Below are positions 1-30,313 of a stretch of 64,000 bases of DNA, in pieces. Both the position numbers and the translations under genes were made by a program. Numbering within the stretch: position 1 is the first letter of the stretch; the number at the start of each line of letters is the position of its first letter. Origin of the DNA: Atherinomorus stipes (lineage: Eukaryota > Chordata > Actinopteri > Atheriniformes > Atherinidae). Under the pieces are notes generated by a model that saw only the letters and a program-made list of their open reading frames with translations, searched no databases and was not told the DNA's origin. The DNA lies in contig JALJCO010007127.1 in NCBI GenBank assembly GCA_023101725.1, forward strand, positions 682,001 through 746,000, in the 5' to 3' direction.

Positions 1-950
1 TTTATGTTAAATCTATATACACTTACAGCAGAGATATGATTTGAATTCAGTTAGATTAAGGAGCTAGCAACTGCTTTAAGACAATGTCATGTGCTGATTT
101 GACACATTCACTTCCATTTATATCAAATCACACAAAACAGCTAAAATGTCAATAATTCTTATTCCTGAGCTCATTGAGACATTTAAATTAAAAAACTAAA
201 TTTCAACAAAAATATTCAACAATTGAGCTTTGAAATTTTCATTTAAAAAAAAAACAGGCCTTTCAACATTGTTTTACGGATGATGGTCCTCACATGTTGG
301 TGTCCAGGTTAGATCACCTGACACACAATAATCATGGGGAAACTGCTCTGCCCTGTATTTTGCTGCTTGATGCTTTGAAGCAGAGCGGCTTGTTTAGGCA
401 AGGAGTCAGTCGATGAAAAGTGGACCCATTCAATTTAGAAAATAAAACGGTTTGGATCTGTGATCCAAGGGCTGCACACAAAGTCATCAGGTAACAGTGG
501 TTTTTTTTTAGCCCACATATCCACAGATGCACAAAAATCAAGGAATAGTGATCAAACAGAGTGCAGGCATGTGATACACAGGTTGGACTGGTTAAATAAC
601 CTTTTGCTCATTTATAATTGATTTTAAATGCCTGTAAGTGCAGCAACTAGTGCTCATTGTTTCAATTCTCATGTGATCAATTGAACTGAATCCAACTGTG
701 GCAGAGACACTCCGATCTGAAGTGGTCCCAGTGGAAGAAGGAGCCAGGAAGAAAGTCTTCCCCGTTATTCCCTGTTAATAATTATTTGTTTTTAATGTTC
801 CATCTGCATGATAGTGGATTTCATAGGGCTGACTAGAGTAACATCTGAGGTTGTTATATTTGGTAAAACTTGTGTACAGACCATCCATGTTTGTTGTTAA
901 AGCAGGAAGTACACATCCAAAAAGCAGAGACAGGTCGGGGTGGTGTAAAG
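1..950. other. Non-coding stretch, no gene seen
   Basis: AT-rich sequence with only short chance reading frames. No splice-flanked conserved peptide, RNA gene or repeat end could be recognised here. Confidence 0.6.
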
Positions 951-1530
951 GTAGCCTGGTACACCAGCCTGACTAACGCCATGTATGAGATACACGGCAA
1001 GTCAGTCTGGGTTCCCTCCATTGGAAAGTGATTTCCAGTCCAGTAAAAAATTGACCGGACCAATCACAGCACAGCAGTAGAATTATTAACAAGAACGTAA
1101 AACTCCTCCGACGACTCCACCGCTGTTTCTGCTCTGTTTTGGTGCTTAACTAACAGCTTCCAGGTCATAGTCACATGACGTGCGACACAAACGCTTTCTC
1201 ATATTAGTAGTTCAGCAATAAACAATGCTTACATGTAACAGAGTATTTATAATAATAAAACCAAACATTCTATGTTAATATACACAAGAAAATAATATTA
1301 AATGGAGAGAGAAAAACAACGTGTAAACGCTGACTTCCGGCGTCGCCATAGCAACAGAGTGCCGAACTACGTCAGCTACAGTCACCTCCGATTGGTTCTC
1401 TCCGGTTCACTTTCCTTCTGTTAGTCCCGCCTCTCGTCTCGCATTGGAAATCAGTCTCCAACGGAGGGAACCCAGACTGACTTGCCATGTATCTCATTCA
1501 TGGCGTTAGTCAGGCTGGTGGACCAGGCTA
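951..1530. mobile_element. hAT-type non-autonomous DNA transposon (MITE)
   Basis: The two ends are inverted copies of each other for about 65-70 bp: left 952-1025 begins TAGCCTGGTACACCAGCCTG, and the right end at about 1463-1530 is its near-perfect reverse complement. The element is flanked by an exact 8-bp direct repeat, GTGTAAAG, at 943-950 and 1531-1538. An 8-bp target duplication is typical of the hAT superfamily. The interior of about 440 bp shows no transposase frame, so the element would depend on an enzyme supplied elsewhere. Confidence 0.85.
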
Positions 1531-2790
1531 GTGTAAAGTGGCTTCAAAAACCCAGGTTCTCGAAGAGGAAAAAAAAAAAAAGGCTGTTCATCTTTAAACC
1601 CTATGACTTTGTCGATAATGGGTTTTGTTGTTTTTCTTTCTGCTGACAGTTTTCACAGCGTTCAGGTGCCTGCTGAGTGGAGATTTCCATCCTCTGTGTG
1701 TTGTCATGATTTTCATAAAAAAAATTTGTGTATTACTTTTTTCAGGTCCAACTTATTTAATTGGTAGATAATTTTTTTCCCCCCTTGTTTAATGGGGGGG
1801 GGGGTATTTTGAGGGGTTAAATTTGAGGCTGACTGTAGGTTTGTAATTAGCCAAGATCCCAGGATAAATTTTTTTTTCAACAGGTTTCACCTTAAGGAAA
1901 TAGCACACCCACAGAATAATGTGCATTCATTTTCTTTCATTTTCTACTCACCCTCATGCTGAGCAAGACTCTGGAGCACTTTTTTATTATCTCAAATGCA
2001 GCCGGAGATCGGACAGGCTTTCGTTTTCCCCCAACTTTAATATAATGGAGTTCACTGGCACCCGATCCAAAAAGGTCCATGAAAGTCTAATTGACTAGAT
2101 GATCCACTAGAGGCAAAAGATGCTGTTGATTTTATCTTAAATCAAAACAATTTTATTTGTGAGAAAAATAAACAAAATCATCACTGCTGTGTTAAAACTA
2201 GGCTTGGCAATCTTGGAAAAATGGTTCGAGCAAGCTGCATTTTGGAAAAAAACAAACAAAACACTGCCATACACCTGCCCGAAACCAGCAGTAAGCAGTT
2301 CGTTAGCTATGTTTGTTTGCACTGAGCAGCACACAGCAGTGACGAGCAAAGGGGGGGAGTGGGGAGGGACAGAGGCAAAACATAAAGGCATCGATTGGTT
2401 CTTTCTATATGGTGTAAATGACCAATTCCTGCCATGTGGTGCAGATGGCAGGAATTAGTTTTTACAGACCTGCAGCTCTGACAGAGGTCTGACTTTTTTC
2501 CTTCTTTTTGATGGATTTCACCCAGTATAACAAAAATTGTTTCTGAACAGGATTCCCAATTCTGGCTTTAAAGGAGTAAGGCTCAATAGAGCTGAGATTC
2601 CATCAGTCTAGCTACAGTACTAAAAAGAAACTTTGAGTTGTTGTTCTCCTCCATTAAAGTTTAATTATAAGCAGTTCAACTCTGTGAAATGCTGTCTTCT
2701 GTGTTAAAAGATCGACTTTCCAGATTAAGTGATATTCATCCAGCTTAGTCAAAAGTCATGATTGATCCAGTTTTTTGGTGGCCTTCTTTA
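1531..2790. other. Non-coding stretch between transposons
   Basis: Mixed AT-rich DNA with short homopolymers, such as a G run near 1794-1803. The block around 1915-2600 has the texture of an old repeat, but I found no matching ends. No gene is supported. Confidence 0.5.
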
Positions 2791-3468
2791 AAGGGACTTG
2801 AGGCAAGATTAAGAAACGAAACTCGCGACTGCCGCGAACTGGCGCTTCAGGTAACTGCAGCCACGAGCCAAGCCGTCACGGGAGCGTGCACAAACTGAAG
2901 CTATAATGTTGTTTACTCACCTTTTTCTCCGTAGTTACACTTTTTGGTGGTCTTTCAGTTGATCTGGATCGATTGCTGATGGCAGAATAATCCATAACAA
3001 TCGCTTACAGTGTTTGAATTTACCGCAACCGGCTTCGTCCTATATCAAAACTGCGGATGTAGCGTCATTTGACGTCACGTCCGCATGGCGGAGCTGGAAA
3101 GCTATAATGTTGTTTACTAACCTTTTTCTTCGTAGTTACACTTTTTAGTGCCTTTCAGTTGATCTAGATCGTTTTCTGACGGCAGAAGAATCCATAACTA
3201 TCGCTTACAGTGTTTGAATTTATCACAACCGTCTTTTTCCTGCATCAAAACTGCGGATGTAGGTCATTTGACGTCACGTCCGCAGGGCAGCGCGGGAAAT
3301 TCGGACACCGAATTGCAGCGCATTTTGAAGCACACAGCCTGTTCAAGGCAACGGAGAGAAACATGGGTGGAAACGTTATTTTTGGTATTTAGCGCTTCAT
3401 CACCCATTAGTATGAAAAAAAGGGACATTTATGTTTGTTTTTTTTTAAATTCCTGCCTCAAGTCCCTT
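2791..3468. mobile_element. Inverted-repeat DNA element (MITE) with tandem core
   Basis: The left end 2791-2805 (AAGGGACTTGAGGCA) is matched by its exact reverse complement at 3454-3468 (TGCCTCAAGTCCCTT). The element is 678 bp and has no transposase frame. Its interior is CpG-richer than the surroundings and contains a direct duplication of about 190-200 bp (see the repeat at 2900-3286). I could not define a clean target-site duplication, so the superfamily is not assigned; hAT-like is possible. Confidence 0.75.
2900..3286. repeat. Two tandem copies of a 201-bp unit inside the MITE
   Basis: Copy 1 starts at 2900 and copy 2 at 3101, both opening with GCTATAATGTTGTTTACT. They share most positions through CAAAACTGCGGATGTAG and a CATTTGACGTCACGTCCGC block. 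Each copy carries a palindromic TGACGTCA (3070-3077 and 3269-3276), which is the full cAMP-response-element octamer. Whether it is bound is unknown. Confidence 0.85.
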
Positions 3469-4334
3469 AAAGAGATGGTGAGCTTGCTCTCGTGTGATTT
3501 ATTGATGCTCAGTGAGGTCTTAGCACGTGTACACAGTTGAAAGGTAAACGGGCTCAGTGTTTTGTAAAAAAAGTTATTTGAGAATACCTTATAAATAAAT
3601 ATCTGTATTTTTCATTTACCATTGCGAGAATTTGAGTTTGAATCTCCCTTATCAAGTGTTACATACTGGTACCCCTTCCAGGGAAATCTCATTTGGCATG
3701 CCAGTGAATACAGCTGAAAAATCGAAAACTTGAACAGATGTTGAAATATTGTGCTGCTCGACTTGCCTGGAAGTGTCTGCTTGTATAGTTTCCCATCCTG
3801 TCGCAGCTACATGAAAAATAGGAGTGCTGAGACCAAACCAAGCTGTTCACTTCTCCGCTTGATCTTCTTTCTCCCGGTATAGACCCCTGAACTAGAAAAG
3901 TTGCCCGCAGCACATTTGTCAAAGGGATTTAAATCCTCAATAAATATCCAAACATCCTCAACTTGCTCCTGTAAACACAGGCGAAGCAACTTGTCACTCG
4001 AGTCTTCACCTCATCGCTCAGTGCAAAGTAAAGAGCTGTGGATAGGTTTAATTTTGAACACTGGCATGTGCAGTTGCTTTTTATTTAATATTAACTTGTC
4101 TATGCATGAGTATTAGATTCAAGAGATACATTTAAAAAAGAAAAAAATTGTATTATAAGCCACTTATCCTTACCTCTACACGGCTTAGTGTAAATATCAG
4201 TTTTATAATTATTTTTTAAAAGTTTGATTCCCAAAAAAAGCCCAAAGATGATAACATATGTTGAAAACTATTTGAAGTTGGCTTAAATTCTTTACAAATT
4301 TTTTTTGACCATATCAGTAATGAGAACAACCGTA
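3469..4334. other. Non-coding stretch, no gene seen
   Basis: Only short chance frames are present and nothing is recognisable. The last 200 bases are strongly AT-rich. Confidence 0.55.
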
Positions 4335-4779
4335 AAGCCCCGTTTCCACCCGTGGGTCTGGGTTGGGTCGGGCCAGGCCGGATCGGGTGGGTTTTGGTAC
4401 GGATTTGTTGATTTCACGTTGCATCCCCACAGCATACTGCACCCTTACTCTGGAGGCGGAGTATTAACTGGACAGCGCTGCTACTTTGAACGCGTGACAT
4501 CATCGCCGTGCAACACCTTTTAACTAAAGCACCGCGACACACGTGACAGAAACAAAAGGAGTCACCCTTGCTTTGTTTTTACACCGGGTCACACGGGAAG
4601 TGATTGATTTTTCAACGAATCAACGGATTGCTGTGTATAGCCCCCTACCTAAGGGTACTAAAAAAGTAGGTCGGGTCAGATATAAGGGTACCCGTCCCAG
4701 TTTTTATCTGTGGAGACGCAAAAAAACATGGACCGATCCGGCCCGACCTGACCCAGACCCCCTGGTGGAAATGGGGCTT
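4335..4779. mobile_element. Inverted-repeat DNA element (MITE)
   Basis: The left end AAGCCCCGTTTCCACC at 4335 is mirrored by GGTGGAAATGGGGCTT ending at 4779, with one mismatch. The match continues inward: the GGGTCTGGGTTGGGTCGG side pairs with a CCGACCTGACCCAGACCC side near 4743-4761, so a long foldback arm of roughly 60-70 bp is present. Open frames across it are by-products of this GC-rich palindrome. No target-site duplication was resolved. Confidence 0.75.
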
Positions 4780-6239
4780 AAGGCTCTTAGAGCACTCTGA
4801 GGTCTTATTTGTATTCTCAACGGCTCTGCTATTGCAAACCACAATCATGTCCATGTTTACTGGAGATTCCTCTAAAAAGTTTAGTGGGAAAATTTCTCAG
4901 TGCAAAAGTATGAAGTCATTTTGTGAAAAAAAGTGGTCAGGGATGGTGCCAGGGCATGTCATAGTTGAGTTAAAACAATTTAACTCTCTTTACATCTTGT
5001 TTAATCTACATTTAAAGCTATTTACTCAACACAGTTGTCTATGTTTGTTATGTCATAGTCTAACCGTTTAAAAGAATCACTTTGCATCACTGATGGATGA
5101 TGGGATTGGCTGATGTGCTCTGCTAACTCTGAGGGGTAGTTCACACTTAGTAAAGAAAGTACCCATCTGTTCTGAGTTAGCTATGTATTGCTACTGCAAG
5201 TAGTGTGCAGAACCATGAACTAGCTCTCTAGTGGTCACTGTTTTCCATTAAATCTACTGCTGCAGGGAACCAGTGATGTTAAAGTAGGTCAGTAATGGAT
5301 GAAGTCGGGGAGGTAAAAGGAAATGCATTTTGAAAAGAATTGAAATAGACTTAATTTTTCGAAAAATTTAGAGCAAAACAATTGCACTATGGTTCATATC
5401 TCTATATTAAGGCTGAAGTCTATAGCAGGCTTTGGATCAGAAAGATTGCCATTATCACTAGGTCAAATCAGTAAATAGGATATTAAGCAGACAAAGAGGG
5501 GGAGAATATTAAAGTGTCCAGGGAAGATTTAAACTGACTGCCTGACAGGCATCTGAAAGAAGAGCCAAGGGCCTGTACCATGTTCCAACCAAGAAAAACT
5601 CAATGGCACTGCCATGTGCCAAACACCGTCTGGCCCCCACATAACACGAGCACAATCTAACCGCAAAGGGCACAGGTTATAAATAGCAAACAAACAGGAC
5701 ACCGTGCACTCATGTTTTGCTCACTGGTTTGTTTATCTTTTTAGTACAATTAATAAGAGAAAATCCTCCATAGTTTAAATATGATTTTTGATATTTTACC
5801 TCAAAATGTACAACTTGCATCTTTCTTGGGAAACCAAGCACTCATTTAGCTTTTTTTTTTTTCATACAAGATAGGGAGTCAAGTCCAGAAGCAATGTAAA
5901 TGTATCAGTTGTGGTAATTTGTCAGATTTCTAAAAGAGTTGATATAACAGATTATTGTGTCAGTCATAGAAAACAGAGAATTTGTTTGGGTTGTTATAGC
6001 TTATGTTTATTCTTTCTTTCATACTCTGCTGTGTCTCCATTAAACTGAGATAATGGACCGGATTTCACATGACACGTATGTTTTTTTTTTTTTTTTTTGG
6101 TCATGTAAAAATCAGATTGGAAAACAGCCTGACTGGATGAGCTGATAATGTTTTTGGATAATCTTGTACTGGGTTTAATTCTGGGATTATTTCTTGAGTT
6201 TTAAATCAGTGTGAAATACATTATTTTGATGTTTTTTGT
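4780..6239. other. Non-coding stretch, no gene seen
   Basis: There are no conserved reading frames. A TATAAATAG string sits near 5679, but no transcript start or exon follows that I can recognise. A poly-T run lies near 6081-6098. Confidence 0.5.
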
Positions 6240-6350
6240 TTGGCTCTTTATTGGTGCTGCCTAATTGTATTTAAATTTTAATGTGAAGCACTTTGGTCAG
6301 CGGTAGTTATTTTTAGTCTGTTTTATAAATACATTTGACTTGGAAAATAA
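6240..6350 (+). repeat. Probable LINE 3' tail fragment
   Basis: A GAAGCACTTTGGTCAGC block is followed by TTTTATAAATACATTTGACTTG. This resembles the 3' ends of CR1/L2/Rex1-like fish LINEs. A similar tail lies at about 44,465-44,535, and one in the opposite orientation at 6,485-6,540. Confidence 0.5.
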
Positions 6351-6484
6351 AACAGGATATGTTGCATCTGAGACCACCTGCATGAAAACAAGACTTACTC
6401 TTGTCAGCAAACTCCCTAAAAAGAAAAAAAAAAAACAAAACACTCAACACACTGTAATCTGTACATCATACCAGTAAATATTAC

Positions 6485-7180
6485 AGCAACTTTATTTATA
6501 AAGTACTTTTAAAACAACAGAGTTGACCAAAGTGCTACAGTGTACAAACATAAGATAAAGCAACATAATCATAATAAAATCAATGAAGTTAACTTGCATA
6601 AAAATATAGAACTAGAAAGCAGTTAAAACAAATCAAAACCAATCAAAATCAAAATGTCACAATGTCATTTTGGGCCAAATGCCAAAGTGAACAAATAAGA
6701 TTTAAAAAGAGACTTAAAAACTGTTAAAGAAGAGGCCTGTCAGATGTGCAGTGGCAACTTATTCCGAAGTTTAGGTGCAGCCACCGCAAAAGCCTGGTCC
6801 CCTCTGAGCTTCCTGCTGGCCGTGGGCACACATAGGAGGAGCTGGTCAGCTGACCTAAGAGACCGTGAAGGAGTGTAGGGCCAGAGGAGCTCAGAGAGGT
6901 ACTGTGGGCAAGATCATTCAGGCACTTAAAAGTAAATAAAAGTAGTTTAAACTGGATCCTAAAATGCATGGGCAGCCAATGAAGAGAGGATCAAATTGGG
7001 GTGACGTGCTCATGGTTGCGTGTGCCAGTTACAAGACGTACAGCTGCATTTTGAACAAGCTGTAGTCGAGAAATACAGGACTGACTCACCCTGAAATAAA
7101 GTACATTTCAGTAATCCATCCGGGTAATTACAAAGGCATGGATTACTGTTTCAAAGTGCTTTTGTGCTAAAAATTGTTTT
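6485..7180 (-). pseudogene. Broken non-LTR retrotransposon (CR1/L2/Rex1-like), 3' part
   Basis: Read on the minus strand, the block from about 7,075 down to 6,724 encodes the C-terminal end of a LINE reverse transcriptase. It reads RLQLVQNAAVRLVTGTRN, then an HVTPI segment, an in-frame TGA, HWLPMHFRIQFKLL and KCLNDLAH. The order of these motifs is that of the RT thumb and C-terminal region in many fish LINEs. The 3' tail with CACTTTGGTCAAC follows at about 6,540-6,485. The internal stop and the loss of the rest of the protein mean it is a dead 5'-truncated copy. The family name is from memory of the motifs, not from a search. Confidence 0.75.
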
Positions 7181-8582
7181 TATTTTGGCCTGTTGCCTCA
7201 GATGAAAATAGCTCAACTACAGTTGAAGTCAAAGATATCTGAGAGTATATCATTATTTTTTCTTCCATTACTTGACATGAACTTGATTCACACTTTAAGG
7301 ATTCATGAGCTGCCAAAATTAAGTTGATGTGTAGAGATAAATTGCCTGATTGTGTTTAAAACAAACAAACAAACAAACAAAAAACTGCAATTTTGATAAG
7401 ATATTACAACTGTGAACAATGTAAAATGCAAGATGAGGTAAACAGATGGCAAACCTGTCTCATGAAGGTGGTAAATGTCACTTATTATTTAAAATTGCAG
7501 CTGTCACTGGAAAAATGAACTAAAGCCACCTGATGCTCTTCATGGGATGTTGGAAAAACTGTTTCTGGTTGCTGCCTTAGTGTTTCATCAGACTGAGAGC
7601 CCTGTAATGAGGTGAATTAAATATACAATTAATTGCTATACATGATACGGCTGCATTACTGTGCTTTAAACCTCAAAATCTAATAAAAGAGCATGATTGA
7701 GTTACTCGTATCTTCTCCGTTTGATATCCATTGGAGTAATATGGCACAGTGACTGTGCATGTGAATGCCAACCCCACAGGTTTAGGTGTATTAAAAGTTT
7801 ATTGGACTTAGAAATGCTGCTTGTTAATTTCACATAATAAGCCGGGAATACTAAAATTCAGCTTACTTTTAGAGTGAAGTTTTGGTGAGCTTAGCTTCAA
7901 AATGGATCACCACTGACATTGACATTTTTCCTTATTTTTTCCTGTTGCCTCATTTTTACATAAGAAAATAACCTTATGCATGTATGCTTTTCATCCACAG
8001 TCTCAGCTGGTTTTTATAGTTTGGTATAGATTAGTTTAGACCTACCCCTCTATTAAGGGAGTACTTTTATATTCTCCAATCTTAATGGTGATTGAGATCT
8101 GTGGTGCTTTGCACTCCTAGAATTCAAATGTGTTGCAAATTTAATGGAGATGTCTTGTACTTTGTCGGGCTTGTTGTGTCTTGTTTTTTTTAGAGGTTTC
8201 ATAACTCCATTAGTGCATGTTTTTAGGGGGAAAAAACCCCCAACTCTCTGCTTTTTAGTTAACTTCAAAATGAAAAGGAGAAACATTTTTCACATTCTCA
8301 TACAGCCTCAGGCAGAAGCATGATCTCTCAGTTATTGTGCAATTTTTCTGGGCTTGTTAGCTTAGCTGTCCTGTTTTCAGCATCGCTATTTCAGTACAGA
8401 GCAACAGTGTTGGGTATTTCCACCCTTTTCACTGCCAATGCCCCCTTCCTCCCCTTTTGAAGTGTACCCCCCTGGTCTGGAAGGGAGGCGTCACGCTGGT
8501 CACATGTTGCTATGTTAAGATGCACTTTGTTGGGCTTTATGTCATCAAACTAACATGCCCTAACAAAACTTTATGTCCACAG
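7181..8582. other. Non-coding DNA upstream of DNAJB6; first exon not found
   Basis: A simple (AAAC)n run lies at about 7360-7384. No gene is seen. In human, DNAJB6 has a separate non-coding first exon. A matching exon and promoter must lie in this region or further left (possibly outside the window), but I could not identify them. Confidence 0.5.
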
Positions 8583-8644
8583 AGGCATCGCGGAGGACAC
8601 CCACATAAAACGGCACCTGCAAGCAAGCACACACAGACAGAGCC
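8583..8644 (+). other. dnajb6: DNAJB6 5' untranslated part of the first coding exon
   Basis: A splice acceptor, TTATGTCCACAG, ends at 8582. The 62 bases that follow contain no ATG before the start codon at 8645. The start has a strong context (GAGCCATGG). Confidence 0.6.
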
Positions 8645-27360
<18,716 letters not shown>

Positions 27361-28200
27361 AAACTTCACCTACACATACATGTTTTTTTTTTTTTTTGTT
27401 TTATTTTGCAGAAGTGCTATCTGTTATAAGTGGCATTAGTTTATTTTTGCAAAATGTCAGAGACCCAACAGCCTCACTGCTGCACCATGTCTTCTCCTGT
27501 CTATCAGCTGCAGTGCAAACCATATTACCTGCTTTTATCAGCCAAACAAACGCGACCTCACTTTCATGTTTAGTTCTGTCCAGGGTACATTATAGTACAT
27601 TATAGTGGTTCACATGTTGCTGTATTTATTAAAGGTGGGCTTTTTTTGGATGTACAGTGGCCATTCAGAGCTTAAATGAATCTTTTATGATTGGACTTCT
27701 CGTTTTTACAGCATGTTTTGTGAGTGTTTGAAAGGGTTCAACTAAAAGGAGAAATACAGGAGCAGCCTTGTTTGATATAAGCAGGAAAATTACTGCAGAA
27801 ATACGGGACAGCATGTAAGGGTAAGTGAAGGTCAAGCTACTTGGTGGATTCTTCTTTCACAACAGACAAAGAAGGAGAGGAAAAACTGAAAAATATGAGA
27901 GTAAAAGACTTTGAATGCATTAAAGAGATTAAACCGTTCTGCTCCCTCTTATATGAACCCTCAATAACAGGGAAAAGTCACTATTACCCCTCTTAAACTT
28001 TGTTTTATAGGGATTATTTTTATGAAGTGAATTCAGCAACAGCTTCTCGTGACATTTTTGGTAAAGATTTAGAAACAAGTGTTTCATCTGATCAGTCTTT
28101 GAAAGATTGTTCACATGATAAACTGTGATTGTAAATGTGGAAATGTCAGAGAAATGTTCATTTTCTATGGACTCCATTAATAAATGCTTCAAGGAAACAT
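27361..28200 (+). other. dnajb6: Probable DNAJB6 long-form 3' UTR and downstream DNA
   Basis: ATTAAA at 27628-27633 and AATAAA at 28179-28184 are the candidate poly(A) signals. A 50-bp block at 27765-27814 recurs at 31243-31292. Confidence 0.4.
27765..27814 (+). repeat. 50-bp block, copy 1 of a dispersed pair
   Basis: GCCTTGTTTGATATAAGCAG and the following AAAATTACTGCAGAAATA match 31243-31292 at all but about five positions. Confidence 0.85.
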
Positions 28201-28431
28201 TTCCCCTATGGCTGTCAGCTTTTTATTATACAGTATCACAGTTTATATTCTAGGAATAATTCCAGCAACATGTACAGCTGCATAATCAGACAGCCAATCT
28301 TGTTATTGGGACTGTTCAAAATACATATCTGTGCACAATCGTGCCTTTCATATGGACAAGTAGGCCTGTCTTCTGCCTGCTGGGTCTACTGTTAATACAC
28401 TTGAGGTGCTGTAACCTAGAAACATTATGAA

Positions 28432-29014
28432 TAGGGATGTTCGATATTGGCTTTTTTTACAGATATCCGATATAGTTCAACTCTTAATTTCCGATATTCG
28501 ATATCAACCGTTACCGATATATGCAGACAACTGTGAGGTTGATACAACTATTCTGCTCTGAGAGCAAAGATCCCAAAAATTACCTTAACTCAGCCAGAGG
28601 AGTTCATTTTTGACATTTGGCTGCTATATATCAGATACTAGCAGGTACAGTATTAGCCAATATGTGGCTAACTATAATGTTTCTGACAACTTGGTAACCT
28701 AACCAACAACTTAAAATCAGGACTATTATAATCAGCCTCAAAGCAACTCAGCATCAGCTGCACTGTAATCTCATGACTCTCAAAGGAATACTTGGATACG
28801 AAGCTCTTCTAGATTAATAAGAGGGACTTTTACATGCTGGACCGGTGCTAATGGAACAAGATCTTGCAATATTTCGTAACGGAACAACAAGATCTTATGA
28901 GAATTTGTTAGTAAAAAAAACATTGGACTGATAAACCCAATATCAACATTTTCCGATATCACATTTTAATGCTGATATTGACCGAATATACACTGCCCGG
29001 CAAAAAAAAAAAAG

Positions 29015-29046
<32 letters not shown>

Positions 29047-29701
29047 AATTGGCCTTCTTTTTTTTTTGTTGGGGAAGAATTTGCTTTGTTTCCAAAAGTT
29101 TTTGAAATTTCAACAAATTTATTTTTATTTTTTTTAAATAATTTTTTACAAAAAAATTAATAAGAAATAAAAAAAAAAAGGAGATGTGGATATTTATAAG
29201 ACATTATTATAAGATCATATTATTTTTGACCTGGACCAGGGGAGCAACAGCAGCCCCAAAATATCAACACCCACCCCCCAAAAAAAGAAATAGAAGCAAG
29301 GGGGAGGATGCTTCATTCCTTTTTTTCTTTCTCTTTCCTTTTTTTTTTGAAGAAGGAGATTCTATAATCTTTTAATTATTTCGTATTATAGTTTGGATTT
29401 TTTTGAATTAGAATTATTTTTTTCTCTATATATTTTAATTTTTTTTCCTTTCTAATTTAAATGATTTTACCCTTAAAAAAAAAACTAAAAATTTACCAAG
29501 GATGAAGGATTTTGCATGTTTAATAAGAAAAAGAGAAGGAGGAAAAAGAAGTAGAGGAGAAAAGGAGATAAAAAAAAGTTGGAAGAAAATAAAAGAAATA
29601 GTAAAGAAAATATAAAAGAAGGGAGGGCTTCATCAAATAAAATCTTATTTATAAATAGGGGGGTGGGTATATCGGTAAGCTAATAAAATCGGACATCCCT
29701 A
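28432..29701. mobile_element. hAT-type DNA element with exact 8-bp target duplication
   Basis: The left end TAGGGATGTTCGAT is mirrored by ATCGGACATCCCTA at the right end. An exact 8-bp direct repeat, ATTATGAA, flanks it at 28424-28431 and 29702-29709. The outer parts have many CGATAT/ATATCGG strings, as is usual for this fish family. No transposase frame is present. The interior from about 29000 to 29650 is homopolymer-rich and looks unreliable (see findings). Confidence 0.88.
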
Positions 29702-29709
29702 ATTATGAA

Positions 29710-30312
29710 ATAATGTTTTTTAATCCAAACCGGAACATTTTTCCATCCTAAATTCAGTAGTGTTGATTTGTAATCATAATATAGTCATTTTTATAATTGA
29801 AAACTGAAAACGACTGTATTACGAGACATAAGTGTCGAATGAGTGAACTGAAAGAAAAAGGTGAGTACAAGTGAAGAAATAGGTGTGTCAAGGTTTTGAA
29901 CTGAGACTAAAAATGCTGCTTTCACTGGTGATCCAATCTCTTTTTTTTCCTCTTAATGTAAAAAATTTGCTTTCTGTTTAAGTAAACAGTTTATAACCTG
30001 TCCATTTATGTTCACAGTTGTGGGAATATGTTTATAGCTCAGCTGCCATTTAATTGGACGGCACTCTATGTCTGAGTCTATAACGCAGCACTGGAAGCGC
30101 TTTTTATTGACCAAAATACGTCTCTGCTATGATAGGTGGTGATGGGCTTCCTTTTAGCTTGTTAGTTATGCTTTTATTATTTTTTTTAGCAGTCGACCTT
30201 TTACATCTACACAAAAAGATTTGAGTGGGCAGAAAAATGAAACCTTGCTGAGTGGTGAACTGGATTGCATTACTGGTTTCTATATTTTGCAAAAGAGATG
30301 CAAACTTTTTTT
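29710..30312. other. Non-coding stretch, no gene seen
   Basis: AT-rich DNA with nothing recognisable. Confidence 0.55.
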
Positions 30313-30313
30313 T

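Noticed and set aside
3210..3540. Overlapping frames of 60 and 108 codons
   Set aside because: They lie within the inverted-repeat element 2791-3468 and across its edge; no motif and no splice signals.
4305..4854. Several frames on both strands rich in Gly, Pro and Arg
   Set aside because: They come from the GC-rich inverted arms of the element at 4335-4779.
5679..5690. TATAAATAG as a promoter for DNAJB6
   Set aside because: No first exon with a donor could be placed after it, and DNAJB6 promoters in vertebrates are usually CpG-rich without TATA.
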